A DNA stretch of 64,000 bases from Psococerastis gibbosa (taxonomy: Eukaryota > Arthropoda > Insecta > Psocodea > Psocidae), in the NCBI GenBank assembly GCA_963971405.1, contig OZ020491.1, positions 32,911,019 to 32,975,018 on the forward strand, written 5' to 3'. Under the pieces are notes generated by a model. It searched no databases and was not told the DNA's origin. It saw only the letters and a program-made list of their open reading frames with translations. Position 1 is the first letter of the stretch. Each line of letters begins with the position of its first letter. This document shows, piece after piece, positions 1 through 9,700 of this stretch. Made by a program: the position numbers and the translations under genes.

Positions 1-399
1 GTTCGACAGGAACAAAACGTCGCATCTTCACAGTTCAATTTTTATAAATTTACATGTTGCACGTACAGCTTGTGGCGTGACACCGCAAATCAACGTAAGT
101 CAAATGTATTGGCCATTTTTAAAATACATTGGTATTCTCGGCGTCGTTATAGATAAAGTGCTGTCTAGACTCTCTCCCATCGTGTTAACGAAAAATCAGA
201 AAAAGGTAAAAAGGCTAACATCTGCTGAGGGGGGAGCGGCCCTATAATACGGCGCAGAGTTGATGGAAGAAGCCAGTTACAGCGCCCTAAAAAAGATTAA
301 CGTTGACCAAATGTCGTCATAATTTACAATGCATTTTTTCTGCCTCGACTTGAATATAGTCTATTGTTTTATCGTGGGGCTGCACCCAACCATTTAATA
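1..399. other. AT-rich stretch without recognised gene
   Basis: No open frame longer than about 40 codons, no splice-flanked coding segment and no recognised repeat end are visible. Probably intergenic or intronic DNA. Confidence 0.5.
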
Positions 400-1066
400 G
401 AACCGGTCCGAGTTTACTCGAACATGCTTTCCCATTTATGAATTAGTAGAAAGTAATAATGGCAGGGCACGCAATGCATTTGAGCGTAAATTTTCTACCA
501 TTTTTTCAAAAAACATTTTTTGTGACCAAAACCAAATACTTTTTTGGGAATGCAACCTGTTTCGTTACTCGTTTACACACCTAAAACATGTCAGAAGGTA
601 GAAATCATCGAAAGAAAGGTTTAGCGGAAAAATGATTTTTTAGTCATTTTTCATTAAAATTTAGTAATTTTTATTTTTTTACCCCCCGAAGCAAACTATC
701 AAGGGGCAAGCGACCCCCTGCATTTTATTACAATTAATAAGGGCTATATATAATATTAATATATGTGAATTTTAAAGAAATCGTTGGAGCCGTTTTTGAG
801 AAATAATTTTTTTAGACGTTTTTTTGGAGTTTTGTGAGAATAAAAATAAATGGTCCCGAGATGTCACTTTTGTGAACCTACATGCCAAATTTCATTTAAT
901 CGGCCGAGTAGTTTGCCCGGAAATAGATGAACAGACAGACATTTCGTAAAAACCACTTTTTTTGGTTCCTGGGACCTCAAAACGTGTAAATCCGTTGAAA
1001 TCTCGGAATCGAAAATTTGGACCGTCACCAAGTTTTCCTTATACTACGTATAAATTGGAAAGCAAA
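400..1066 (+). repeat. Interspersed repeat family 1, copy 1
   Basis: This matches the stretches at 13987-14840 (+) and 34785-35752 (-) along most of its length. It shares the opening AACCGGTCCGAG, a CAAGGGGCAAGCGACC block, a short AGACAGACA run and the closing ATAAATTGGAAAGC. Near its left end lies GCTTTCCCATTTAT, an imperfect inverse of the right end, so the family probably has subterminal inverted repeats and is a non-autonomous DNA element. No coding capacity is seen. Confidence 0.75.
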
Positions 1067-1680
1067 AATTAATTACTTCACAAACAATGGCTATTGGTTT
1101 GATATGTAAGAAGTCCAGATTATCACATACCGCCCTTCTTTTTAAATTATTGAAGTTACTGGCCTCTTCACTCTACATAAAAAAGTAACTAGGCCTAGTT
1201 TTATGTCATTAAATATTTAGAGTCCTCTCTAATAAAAACTGCTACCACCAATACTAGAAACGCTGCGCTCGGGCTTGCTATAAAAGAACTCGGAACTTTT
1301 GGTAGGTACCAAGCTTTTAAGAAATTATCGGGGGAAGATAATTTAGCGATCATAAAATATTCTGTCCGTGAAACAAAATCGAAGATCATGAGCTTCTTCT
1401 GGCCAACCTAAAACTGAAGTAGTTACAAGTGACATTTTTTTTTTTTAAATCAAAAATATTTTGAACATGGCGGGGTTTGTGTTGTAATGTTGGATTATCA
1501 AAAATCGGCCAATCGCAATTGCGCAATGGATGACGGATCAGACGGATGTAAATAATAACAAAATGTAATGTGCATTTTGCAAATGGTATCGAGCTGATGA
1601 ACAGAAGTGTTGAATAATAATAAATTTAAATTTAGTATTAATTGGTTTTCTACATCACCTTTTAATATTTTCTGCAGGGA
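1067..1680. other. Upstream region of zinc-finger gene A
   Basis: No recognised gene. The stretch just before the start includes ACATGGCGGGG (near 1466), which loosely resembles the TTTGGCGGGCATT element upstream of genes B and C. It may hold the promoter and 5' leader of gene A. A pyrimidine-rich CTGCAG lies just before the start codon, so an upstream non-coding exon is also possible. Confidence 0.35.
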
Positions 1681-1708
1681 ATGGATGCGATTGTAAAAGA
1701 AGAAGTGG
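1681..1708 (+). CDS. ZNF-A exon 1 (SUMO-motif leader)
   Basis: The start codon and nine codons read MDAIVKEEV, followed by a lone G and the donor GTGAGT at 1709. The same short first exon, ending at the same phase 1, opens the other four zinc-finger genes here (MEEI.VI.KEE). The VKEE tetrapeptide fits the psi-K-x-E sumoylation consensus. The lone G joins AA at 4019 to make a Glu codon, so the reading frame continues into the finger exon. The exon is inferred from paralogue comparison and splice signals, without transcript evidence. Confidence 0.6.
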
Positions 1709-2132
1709 GTGAGTAAATTATGATTCACTGACTTAGTGTATGAGGCACTTGGCAATAGGGACGAGACATTGCCTTAATTCTTGTAGTTCTAATCGATTTT
1801 GACCACTCACAACTATAAAGAGTCATTAGGTCATGCACTCATATAAAATAAATAATCTGGTATACAACAAATAATTAAGCCTGTTACTTGCAGTCTTGAT
1901 TTGCCTACGTCTTTACTCTTACGTCCCAATCACAGCAGGTAATTCTAATGGAGAACTTAAGTCAGAAACTGAAAATTTTCGAATACGGAATTCAACGGTC
2001 CTCAACACCATGTCACAAAGTGTCTTGTGATTGGTGGGGCCCATCCCCATAATTAGTTTGTGACCCTTAGCTACTACTACTCCCAGAATCTATTGGTAAA
2101 GGTGAATGGCAATGGTTGTTTTGACCACGGCC

Positions 2133-2205
2133 CATCAGCCCGGATTCTTCTGGTTCTTCATTCGACTCCGGCCGTGAAAGCCTTTGCTGTTACAATGGTT
2201 GTTGT
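2133..2205 (+). repeat. Single arm of the hairpin repeat found at 19756-19889
   Basis: The CCACGGCCCATCAGCCCGGA core followed by GACTCCGGCCGTGAAAGCC matches the right half of the foldback insert at 19.8 kb and, more loosely and inverted, 41037-41100. Only one arm is present here, so it cannot fold back on itself. Confidence 0.55.
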
Positions 2206-2290
2206 TGTTGATAGTAGCATGTAATCCTAATGATTGCCAATAATCCATCGATCACAGTAAAGTTGATTTAGTGGTACGGTACCACAAAAA
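2206..2290 (+). repeat. Short repeat shared inverted with 12915-13010
   Basis: The segment with GATAGTAGCATGTAAT and CACAGTAAAGTTGATTTAGTG recurs in inverse orientation in intron 1 of ZNF-B. It is probably an interspersed repeat inside both introns. Confidence 0.45.
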
Positions 2291-2315
2291 CCGTGCAATT
2301 AACTATTCCGCATAA

Positions 2316-2666
2316 TTTTAACCAAAGCACTCCTGAAGGCGTCCAACTTGTCGATCCTCTTTTTATCAAGAAGTTTCCCCTTGTTGGCTACATGTAAGAT
2401 CTTAAAATTATCGAAGTCAAAGGCATGGCTGTGGGTGTTTATATGTTGGGCAAGGGCGGACTGTAATATACCCCTGATTTCCTCCCTTTCTCCAATTTAG
2501 GCTTACAGTTAATCAGTTGCTTACCCAACGAGTTCACAGAATACAATGACACATTCTTGTCGATCCTATCTCCAATCCATGAGGCTAACTCCAAACTCAT
2601 CCTACCCAGATGTGGTAACTTAACGTACCCTTTTTTTAAGTAGTGCTCCCTTGTTAGCGCTACCAT
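2316..2666 (-). pseudogene. Penelope-like element relic (RT end and GIY-YIG region)
   Basis: Read on the minus strand, the open part (2666 down to 2439) has the layout of the region that joins reverse transcriptase to the GIY-YIG endonuclease in Penelope-like elements. It contains LPHLGRMSLELA, then SVNSLGKQL, then KSGVYY, the expected GVY start of GIY-YIG. After a frame change the next stretch (SALAQHINTHSHAFDF, then KILHV) matches the later A-x-H...GH-x-FD part of the domain. The middle of the domain, including the YIG portion, is missing, so this is an internally deleted, frameshifted fossil. It lies in the long intron of ZNF-A. Family assignment rests on motif order recalled from known elements. 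Confidence 0.6.
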
Positions 2667-3068
2667 TGGTTAATGTTTAAATGTTCAATTTAAAATTGTT
2701 TACTTTATGCGATGCTGTGTGTATCTTGACAATGCGTTTTGTTTTGTTTTAGCTGGCATACCGTTTTGTTTTGTCTGTTTTTCAATTGCACTTGACGCTG
2801 GCGTGAGCCGAAACCGGTTGTGTGTTTTTTTAATTTATTACGTAAAACTGTACTAAGTAATTTTTTCAACAATGAGTGACAGCAAGTTTTGCAAAGTTAC
2901 TAAGGAGACTACTATGTTTATACGTAATATATATGTTACAAATTAACTACAATTTCGATTTTTTTTGACGTGACAACGTCTAAAAAGTCTATGAGCGCCG
3001 GCTGGAATACTAGGTGCATCTACGAAAAAGTGTAACGCGAGTCAGTAACGCTGGTTTAAAGGAACTTC

Positions 3069-3590
3069 TTGGGCAGGTGTAGAAGGTCTATCTCAATCTA
3101 AATTATACCCAAGTCTTTGTCTATTCTTCCTCTTTCGGGCCATGCTATATTTGTTGTGATAGGGCAAGGGGTTCGACTTTGGGGGTTGGAAACATGAGGA
3201 GGTGCGCCAAAATTTGACCCGAATTTGCTGATTTTAATAGAAAATAGGCATTTTTCGGCCGCGTTTTTGGGGGTGTTAATATCAATTTGAAAACTTCAAA
3301 TTACATTAGTTCTTTTTCTTTTTCTGCCGAAATTAACAGTATGAATTAAGGTTTCAAACGAACATAAGTACATATTTTCAAATTCACCCGTTCACCCCTT
3401 AAATACGAGTGGAACCCAAAATAACGCATTTCCAGCAATCCCATTGGAATTGCGTGAACGGGTTTAAAGCAATTTTTTGGGCTGATGTGAAAGGCATATC
3501 TTAATTTAAATTATATATCTTATATCTTCTTCTTTCAGGCCATGCTATATTTGTGGTGATCAAGCAAGGGGTTTGGCTTTGGGGGTGCGC
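3069..3590 (+). repeat. Two diverged direct repeats in the ZNF-A intron
   Basis: Segments at about 3069-3190 and 3478-3590 share CCATGCTATATTTGT, a GATAGGGCAAGGGGTT / GATCAAGCAAGGGGTT block and CTTTGGGGGT. They are spaced about 410 bases apart. A third, weaker partial match starts near 3690. This looks like an old local duplication and no coding frame is seen. Confidence 0.5.
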
Positions 3591-4018
3591 ACGATTTTAA
3601 ACAAAAATAGGCCTCTTTCGGCGTATCTATTCTATTTCGGCCTATCCTTTGTATTTAAAAATTCAAACTACGGTACTTAAAGGCTTTTCCACATTTCTTT
3701 CTCTTTCCAGCCATATATTATTTCAGTTAATTAAGTTTAAGTTAATTTAGGCGTTGTCACGTAAAACTATCGTCCGTAAACCGACTTACAGACAACCAAT
3801 TTTTTTTTTTTACAATAAAACATTGCGAAAATTTAAAATACCTTATTGTATGGTGCATGAAGTACATGTAGTCTTCTACAGCTTCAATAAGACAAATCTT
3901 TAATAACTTGCTTAGCAAATTAAATAAAAAGTATTAAAGTTCCGGCTGACTATTTCCTACGGGATGTACACTCTTAAATACCGTCTAATGACGTCTAATA
4001 ATGTTTTTAAAATTTCAG

Positions 4019-5097
4019 AAGCATGCGAGTATGTTACCGTGAAAATAGAAGCACCTACTGATGGACTGTGTGCTGGGAACAAACGTCCGATCCACAGCTG
4101 TCACATATGCGGGAGGACATTGGCAAGCAAACAATCTCTGAACTATCATATAAAAGTGCACACTGCTGACAGGCGTTATAAATGCACAGTCTGCCCCAAA
4201 ACTTACATTTCCAGCGACGGTCTTGAAATTCACATCAAAACCCACACGGGAGAAAAACCTTACGTGTGTTGGACTTGTCAGAAAAGGTTTGTAAGCCGGT
4301 CACACTTTCTTAGACATCAGAGACAGCACACAGGGGTTAAACCTTTTGAATGTCAGGTTTGTCACAGGAAGTTCTCACAAAAAGTAAGTCTAGCTGGGCA
4401 TTTAACAACTCATACAAAAGAGAAACCATTCCAGTGTAAGGTTTGTCAGAAGAGGTTTTCAAAGTCGTCAACCTTACACAGCCATGAGGTGGTACACACA
4501 GCAGTCAAGGAGTTTCAATGCAACATTTGTCAGAGTCAGTTCTCACGGAAAATGACGCTGAAATTTCACATGAGAACGCATACAGGTGAGAAACCACATG
4601 AATGCCAGGATTGTCACAAGAGATTTTCGAACCCGTCAAACTTTTATAGACATAAGAGAATGCACAAAGTAGTCAAAGAGCTGGAGTGTCAAATTTGTCA
4701 CAGGCAGTTTACACAAAAATCAAATTTGGAAGTTCATGTCAGAAAACACACGGGGGAGAAGCCCTTCCAGTGCGAGACTTGTCACAAACGATTCAGCACC
4801 GTAAATTACCTGCGTATCCATGTACACATTCATGCCGCAGTCAAACCGTTTGAATGTCAAGTCTGCAGGAAAAGGTTTGCATTTAATGGCAGTCTCCGCG
4901 CGCATTCCAGAGTTCACACAGGGGAGAAGCCATTCCAGTGCCGGCTATGCCCTAAAAGCTATACGTGGACGTCTGACCTGACAAATCACATGAGGAGGCA
5001 CCTGGGCATGAAAATGTTTGCTTGTGATATTTGCGGGGAACGGTTCTACGAAAAACGCCAAATGATAAAACATATGGACACCCATAAGGCGGCATGA
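4019..5097 (+). CDS. ZNF-A finger exon, 12 C2H2 zinc fingers
   Basis: This large terminal exon of a C2H2 zinc-finger gene is a predicted nuclear sequence-specific DNA-binding protein. The acceptor is TTTCAG ending at 4018. With exon 1 the model gives 368 residues. After a short linker with a second psi-K-x-E motif (VKIE) come 12 consecutive C-x2-C-x12-H-x3-H fingers, with TGEKP-type linkers in several gaps and degenerate ones (AAVKPFE, KVVKELE) in others. The last finger (CDICGERFYEKRQMIKH) matches the terminal fingers of paralogues C and E. Unlike B, C, D and E, no TGVWID cassette exon was found, and the DEQI segment is absent. An upstream ATG at 3964 is open in frame but lies before the acceptor, so it is probably intronic. 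Transcript-level boundaries are inferred. Confidence 0.85.
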
Positions 5098-5155
5098 GTG
5101 TATTTTGTTTGTAGACAAAGTGGCTGTGAACGGAGAGGTATGGATGGTGCTTTAA

Positions 5156-5309
5156 GGCGGGTATTCCACATACGTCAACCGTCAATGAAAAATTGACGAT
5201 TGACGTTGCAATGACGTAAATTGACGTGGTAGCAGAATTTTTAGTATATCTTTAATGTCTGCTAAAACGTCATTTTTCATTGACGATTGACGTATGTGGA
5301 ATACCCGCC
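5156..5309. mobile_element. Foldback MITE, Harbinger-like, 3' of ZNF-A
   Basis: A 154-bp near-palindrome runs from GGCGGGTATTCCACATACG to its inverse and is flanked by TAA on both sides (5153-5155 and 5310-5312). Three-base TWA duplications are typical of PIF/Harbinger elements. The inner sequence (ACGTGGTAGCAGA) is shared with the elements at 17065, 32802 and the left arm at 26006. It starts 58 bases after the ZNF-A stop codon, so the 3' UTR of that gene may contain the hairpin. Confidence 0.8.
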
Positions 5310-5335
5310 TAAAGGAGGGGAGGTGATGGTATATT

Positions 5336-5871
5336 GATGTGATATTGGTAGAATGCAGGGGAGTCCTAGCCAGTTTAAAATCCTTAGGATGGACAGTTGC
5401 TGTCCAATGGATACCGAGTCACGTGGGAATAGCCGGAAACGAAAAGGCAGACCTGCTAGATAAGAGTGTGCAGCGAATTGGGCAGTTCCTCTAACGCTAA
5501 ATAGTGCGAAGGAGGTTATTAAGGGCGCATTAACTAGAAGACACAAGAATGCTCTATCAACCAGCGCAGCAGGACAGCCATGGGAAATAGAAAAAATCCT
5601 TTACCGCATGACCTACCAAGAGCTGCTTTTGCCGCTTGTTTTCTCTGCACAACTGGCCACGACTACCTGCTGGCTCACTTGTTTCGCCTAGGCCTGGCTG
5701 CTTCAGACCAGTGCCCACTCTGCCATAGTGGACGCATGGATGCTACCCACCTTCTAACGTGTCAATCAATCTAGAGCCCTAACAAAGACGTATCACTATA
5801 CTGGCAGGCGCGGCACTAGATGGCGGTAACGTCAAGAGTCGGCTTTGGATAAAGTAAAGTAAGTAAGTAAG
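5336..5871 (+). pseudogene. 5'-truncated LINE 3' end (RNase H and C-terminal Cys-His motif)
   Basis: In changing frames this encodes an RNase H-like stretch (VAVQWIPSHVGIAGNEKAD) and then the C-terminal part of a non-LTR pol protein (TTGHDYLLAHLFRLGL, CPLCHSG, DATHLLTC). The same stretch is present at 16185-16690 (-), 34400-34728 (+) and 63669-63912 (-). It ends in a short tandem tail of (TAAG)n. Frames are broken, so it is inactive. It is an I/Jockey-like or related non-LTR retrotransposon by motif content. Confidence 0.75.
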
Positions 5872-6333
5872 ATGTGATGTGCTGTTACTTTGTCGTGTAC
5901 GAATAATGGGAGAAGAAAGAATCATGCTGGCCGAGGCGAGGCGACAATGACGGATACCTATAAGTAGATCGAGAGGAACTCTCGAGGGAAGAATCAGGGA
6001 AAGAGGAAACCTATGGCTGATTAATAGCTTTATATATAAAAAACAAAATTGCACTTAATTCCACAACATAAATTTTTAATGACAGCTGTTTCGGTGTAAC
6101 ACCATCAAGCTATTAATAATGTTTCACTTCCACGAAGTCACTGAAGAAACTCTCTCATTTAAACCTATGGCTGAGCTCAAGGCAACAACAACCAGCCGGT
6201 TGGAGCGTAAGCAATGGGCCTAAGCCGACCCCCTCGCGTTGAGGCATGGAGAAGATAAAGTGAAGAAGTGTCCGAACGTCATGTACAATCAAGAAAATGT
6301 CAAATAAAATGTTAAAATATAATAGTGTCAAAG
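5872..6333 (+). pseudogene. LINE 3' end relic of the R-x-TLE-x-RI family
   Basis: The stretch reads GTLEGRIRERGN in one frame and resembles the 3' ends at 38760-39195 and 63196-63467 (RTTLEERIEQL). It is split by the insertion at 6021-6160 and bounded on the right by the copia target site. No intact frame remains. Confidence 0.5.
6021..6160 (-). mobile_element. Penelope-type terminal fragment with hammerhead-like motif
   Basis: A 140-bp insertion is bracketed by a perfect 14-bp direct repeat, AAACCTATGGCTGA (6007-6020 and 6161-6174). On the minus strand it carries TTGATGGTGTTACACC followed by GAAACAGCTGTC. That is close to the hammerhead ribozyme core CUGAUGA-stem-GAAA-ACAGCUGUC seen in terminal repeats of Penelope-like elements. 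The first core bases differ from the consensus (TTGATGG instead of CTGATGA), so cleavage activity is doubtful. Confidence 0.55.
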
Positions 6334-6338
6334 CCTCT
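6334..6338. repeat. Target-site duplication of the copia element, left
   Basis: CCTCT precedes the 5' LTR and is repeated at 10974-10978 after the 3' LTR. A 5-bp duplication is normal for copia integrase. Confidence 0.9.
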
Positions 6339-6596
6339 TGTTGAAATAAATTTTTTAAATTATAATTTTTGCTATTTCATAATAAAATAATAATAAAATT
6401 AAAAATAATAATAATGAAAATAAATATTAATTTAATAATATTTTTGTTTGTCTATGACATTGTCTGTGACACTGTTTAGAGTTTACAATGTTTTTTTACT
6501 TCCTTGCTACAAAAGATGGCGAATACACAATATTAATTCAAAGTGTGATATTTTTTTATCTATAAATTTAAAACCGATCCAAGGCATAACCCAACA
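6339..6596 (+). repeat. 5' LTR of copia element
   Basis: It begins TGTTGAAATA and ends CATAACCCAACA, matching 10716-10973. The LTR is AT-rich with runs of AATAAA-like sequence that could serve promoter and polyadenylation functions. Confidence 0.95.
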
Positions 6597-6610
6597 GGTT
6601 ATGGGCCCAG
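6597..6610 (+). promoter_or_regulatory. copia primer binding site (internal tRNA-iMet)
   Basis: GGTTATGGGCCCAG lies immediately after the 5' LTR. Drosophila copia primes from an internal half of initiator Met tRNA with this same sequence, so the element probably uses the same unusual primer rather than a tRNA 3' end. Confidence 0.85.
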
Positions 6611-6725
6611 ATAAATCGGGAAACCAAGATGTTCCGTAAAATCAATTAAAAAGAAAAATTAAAAATAATAATTAAAATTGTCGCGTGTGCAAAGTGCTTG
6701 TGTAACCTAATCTTACCAGTACACC

Positions 6726-9700
6726 ATGCACGAAGACGTAAAAATTGAAAAATTAAATGGTCCAAACTACCTCACGTGGAAATTTCAAATAGATGTCATC
6801 TTAAAATCGATATATGCGTACGACATTGCAACCGGAACGGAACCTTTACCAAGTATCCTTACCAAGGATAAAAAAGATGATACATCGTGGATAAAAACTG
6901 ACATAAAAGCTCAACGACTAATTGTAACCTCAGTGGATAGCAGCCAAATTGTGCATTTACTAACATGTACAACATCAGCCGAAATGTATAAAGCATTAAA
7001 TGATCTCTACAATAAGGACACTCATCAACAAAAATGTTCTCTTCTAACGGATTTTTACAACTTTAAATTGGAAGATGTCAACAAGGGAATTGCTGAAATA
7101 AAAATAATTATCCATAGACTAGCTTCATTGGGAGAAAAGTTAACAGACGAGATGGTTGTAACAAAGATTGTATCTTCTCTTCCCGAAAAATTCAACGCCT
7201 TCAGAAGTGCTTGGGAGTCAGTCACTGCAAAAGATAAGACGCTTGCCAATCTTTTTTCTCGCCTTCAATTAGAGGACGAACGATGTGGAAACAACTCAGT
7301 AGCATTCAAAACACTAGCCCAAGGTAAAAGTACTCTATCTAATTCTAATTTTAAAAATAAAAATGAACTTTTCTGTACGTATTGCAAATTAAGAAATCAT
7401 AGGATTGAAAAATGTTTTAAAAAAGCTAGAGATGAAAGAAATACGCTTTATTGCGGAATTTGTAAAAAGAGGAATTCGCACCGATCCTCAGAGTGTTTTT
7501 TCCGTAACAGAAATAGAGAAAATGGTGACAGCAATAATAATAAAGTTTTTTTGGTATCTAAAAATTCCAATTACTTTAATAATAATAAAAGTATTAGCTT
7601 AGCTGTCGATAGTGCAGCAAGTAAACATTTAGTTAATAATTTAAATTGTCTTGAGAATAGTAATCCTGCAATATCAAAATTCAGTTTAGCAAAAAAGAAT
7701 GAATCCTTATTTGGAACGGCCATAGGAACATTAAAGAGTGAGAGTGTGACATTAAACAATGTAGTTTACGTACCGGAGTTATCTCAAAATCTTCTTTCTG
7801 TTAAAAAAATCACCGATAAAGGTGGGTTTGTATTATTTTCAAAAGGAAACGTAGAAATTATTAATTCAAAATTCGAAACTGTCATGGAAGGTAAAGAAAA
7901 TAACGGTTTGTTCGTTGTTAATTTAAAATATGGTAAAAACCAAAATTTAAAAAATAGAGAAAATATTTTTTCTGTGAATGATTATGACGACATTTATGAA
8001 TGGCATAGAAAATTAGGTCATATTAGTTTTAAAAATTTGCAAAGACTTGCAACAATGTCAGATGGAATAAAAATAACTAAAAATTCTTTAGATATTAAAA
8101 ATTGTGAAATTTGTATTAAAGCTCGACATGCTCGTGATCCCTTTAGTGGAAATTTAAAGCGTGCTACTCGAATGCTCGAAATAATTCATAGTGACGTCGA
8201 AGGTCCCTTTGAAATTGAATCTATTGATCAATGCAAATATTATGTATCAATAATTGATGATTTTACGTGTTATAGTGAAGTACATCCTATAAAAGCAAAA
8301 TCAGACGCAGCAAATGTTATAAAAAATTTTATTTTGCGAGCCGAAAATGAAAAAGGTTTAAAAGTATGCAGATTTAAATGTGACGGTGGAGGTGAATACC
8401 TGCCATTAAAACAATGGTTTTATAATAGAGGAATATTTTTTGATGTAACTGCTAGTTATAGTCCTCAAATGAACCCTCGTTCAGAAAGATTAAATCGGAC
8501 AATTACTGAAAAAATAAGAAGTTTACTCTTTGATAGTAATGTTAATAAAAATTTATGGAGTGAAGCGGCTAAGACAAGTTGTTTTTTACTTAATCGCAGT
8601 CCAACAGTTAATAGCAAGGCAACGCCTATAGAAAATTGGACTGGAAAAAGACCAGATTTAAAAAATTTAAAAATTTTTGGTTCTGAAGCTTATGCCAAAA
8701 TTCTACCTCGTGTTAAGAAGCTTGATGAAAGATCAAGAAAATTGATATTCGTTGGTTATAATCATAATGGTTATCGTTTGTTTGACCCAAACATTAAAAA
8801 GATTGTTATTTCTAGGGATGTTATTTTTCCTGAAAATTCACTTAAAATTAAAAATAAGCTAAAACCTGAAGAAATGGTAAAACTTGATTTTAATGTTTCA
8901 GAATTTTTCAAGGATTCAGAGTCTGAATCAGACAAGCACCAAGTGAGCCCACGTAGAGTCAATGAATCTGTGGAGGAAATAATCAGTGAAAATGATGCTG
9001 ACGGTGAGTCTGAATCAGAACCTGAAACTCCAAAGGAATACCCTTATAAATTAAGAAGTAGAATTAATCTACGGAAACCTGCTACACTTGATGATTGTGA
9101 AACTAATTTAACTGATCTATTTGATGATAGCGTATATTTAACGTTTGAAGAAGCCGTAAAAGGCAATGAATGTAAAGAATGGGTAGATGCTGTAGAGAAG
9201 GAGAAAGAATCGTTGATTTCTAATAAAACTTGGATTTATATTCCAAAAGCAGAAGCTGAAAATAATAAGATTTTGACTTCTCGCTGGATTTTTCGCAAAA
9301 AAGATAATAATACTTTTAAAGCCAGACTCGTTGTAAGAGGTTTCGAACAAGAAAATGGCATAGATTTTACCGATATATTTAGTCCAGTGGTAGATTCAAA
9401 TAGTTTACGATTGTTATTTGCTTTAGCAGCAAAGAAAAAAATGCTAATTGCTTCATTTGATATAAAATCTGCATTTTTAAATAGCGATCTTAATGAGAAA
9501 ATTTTTATGCATATTCCGGAAGGATTTAAAAACGCTAAAAACAAAGACAAAGTATGTCTATTAAAAAAGTCATTGTACGGACTTAAACAATCTCCAGCAT
9601 TGTGGAATTCTAAGTTGAATGATTATTTATTATCGATTGGTTTACAGAGATTAAAATCAGATCCTTGTATTTATTGTAATACTGATAAAAGCTTGATAAT

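Noticed and set aside
3964..4018. ATG at 3964 as the ZNF-A start
   Set aside because: A TTTCAG acceptor at 4018 in the same phase as the paralogues, and a homologous exon 1 at 1681, indicate that this part is intron.
4015..5185. Minus-strand frames across ZNF-A
   Set aside because: They are shadows of the repeated finger coding sequence and have no domains.
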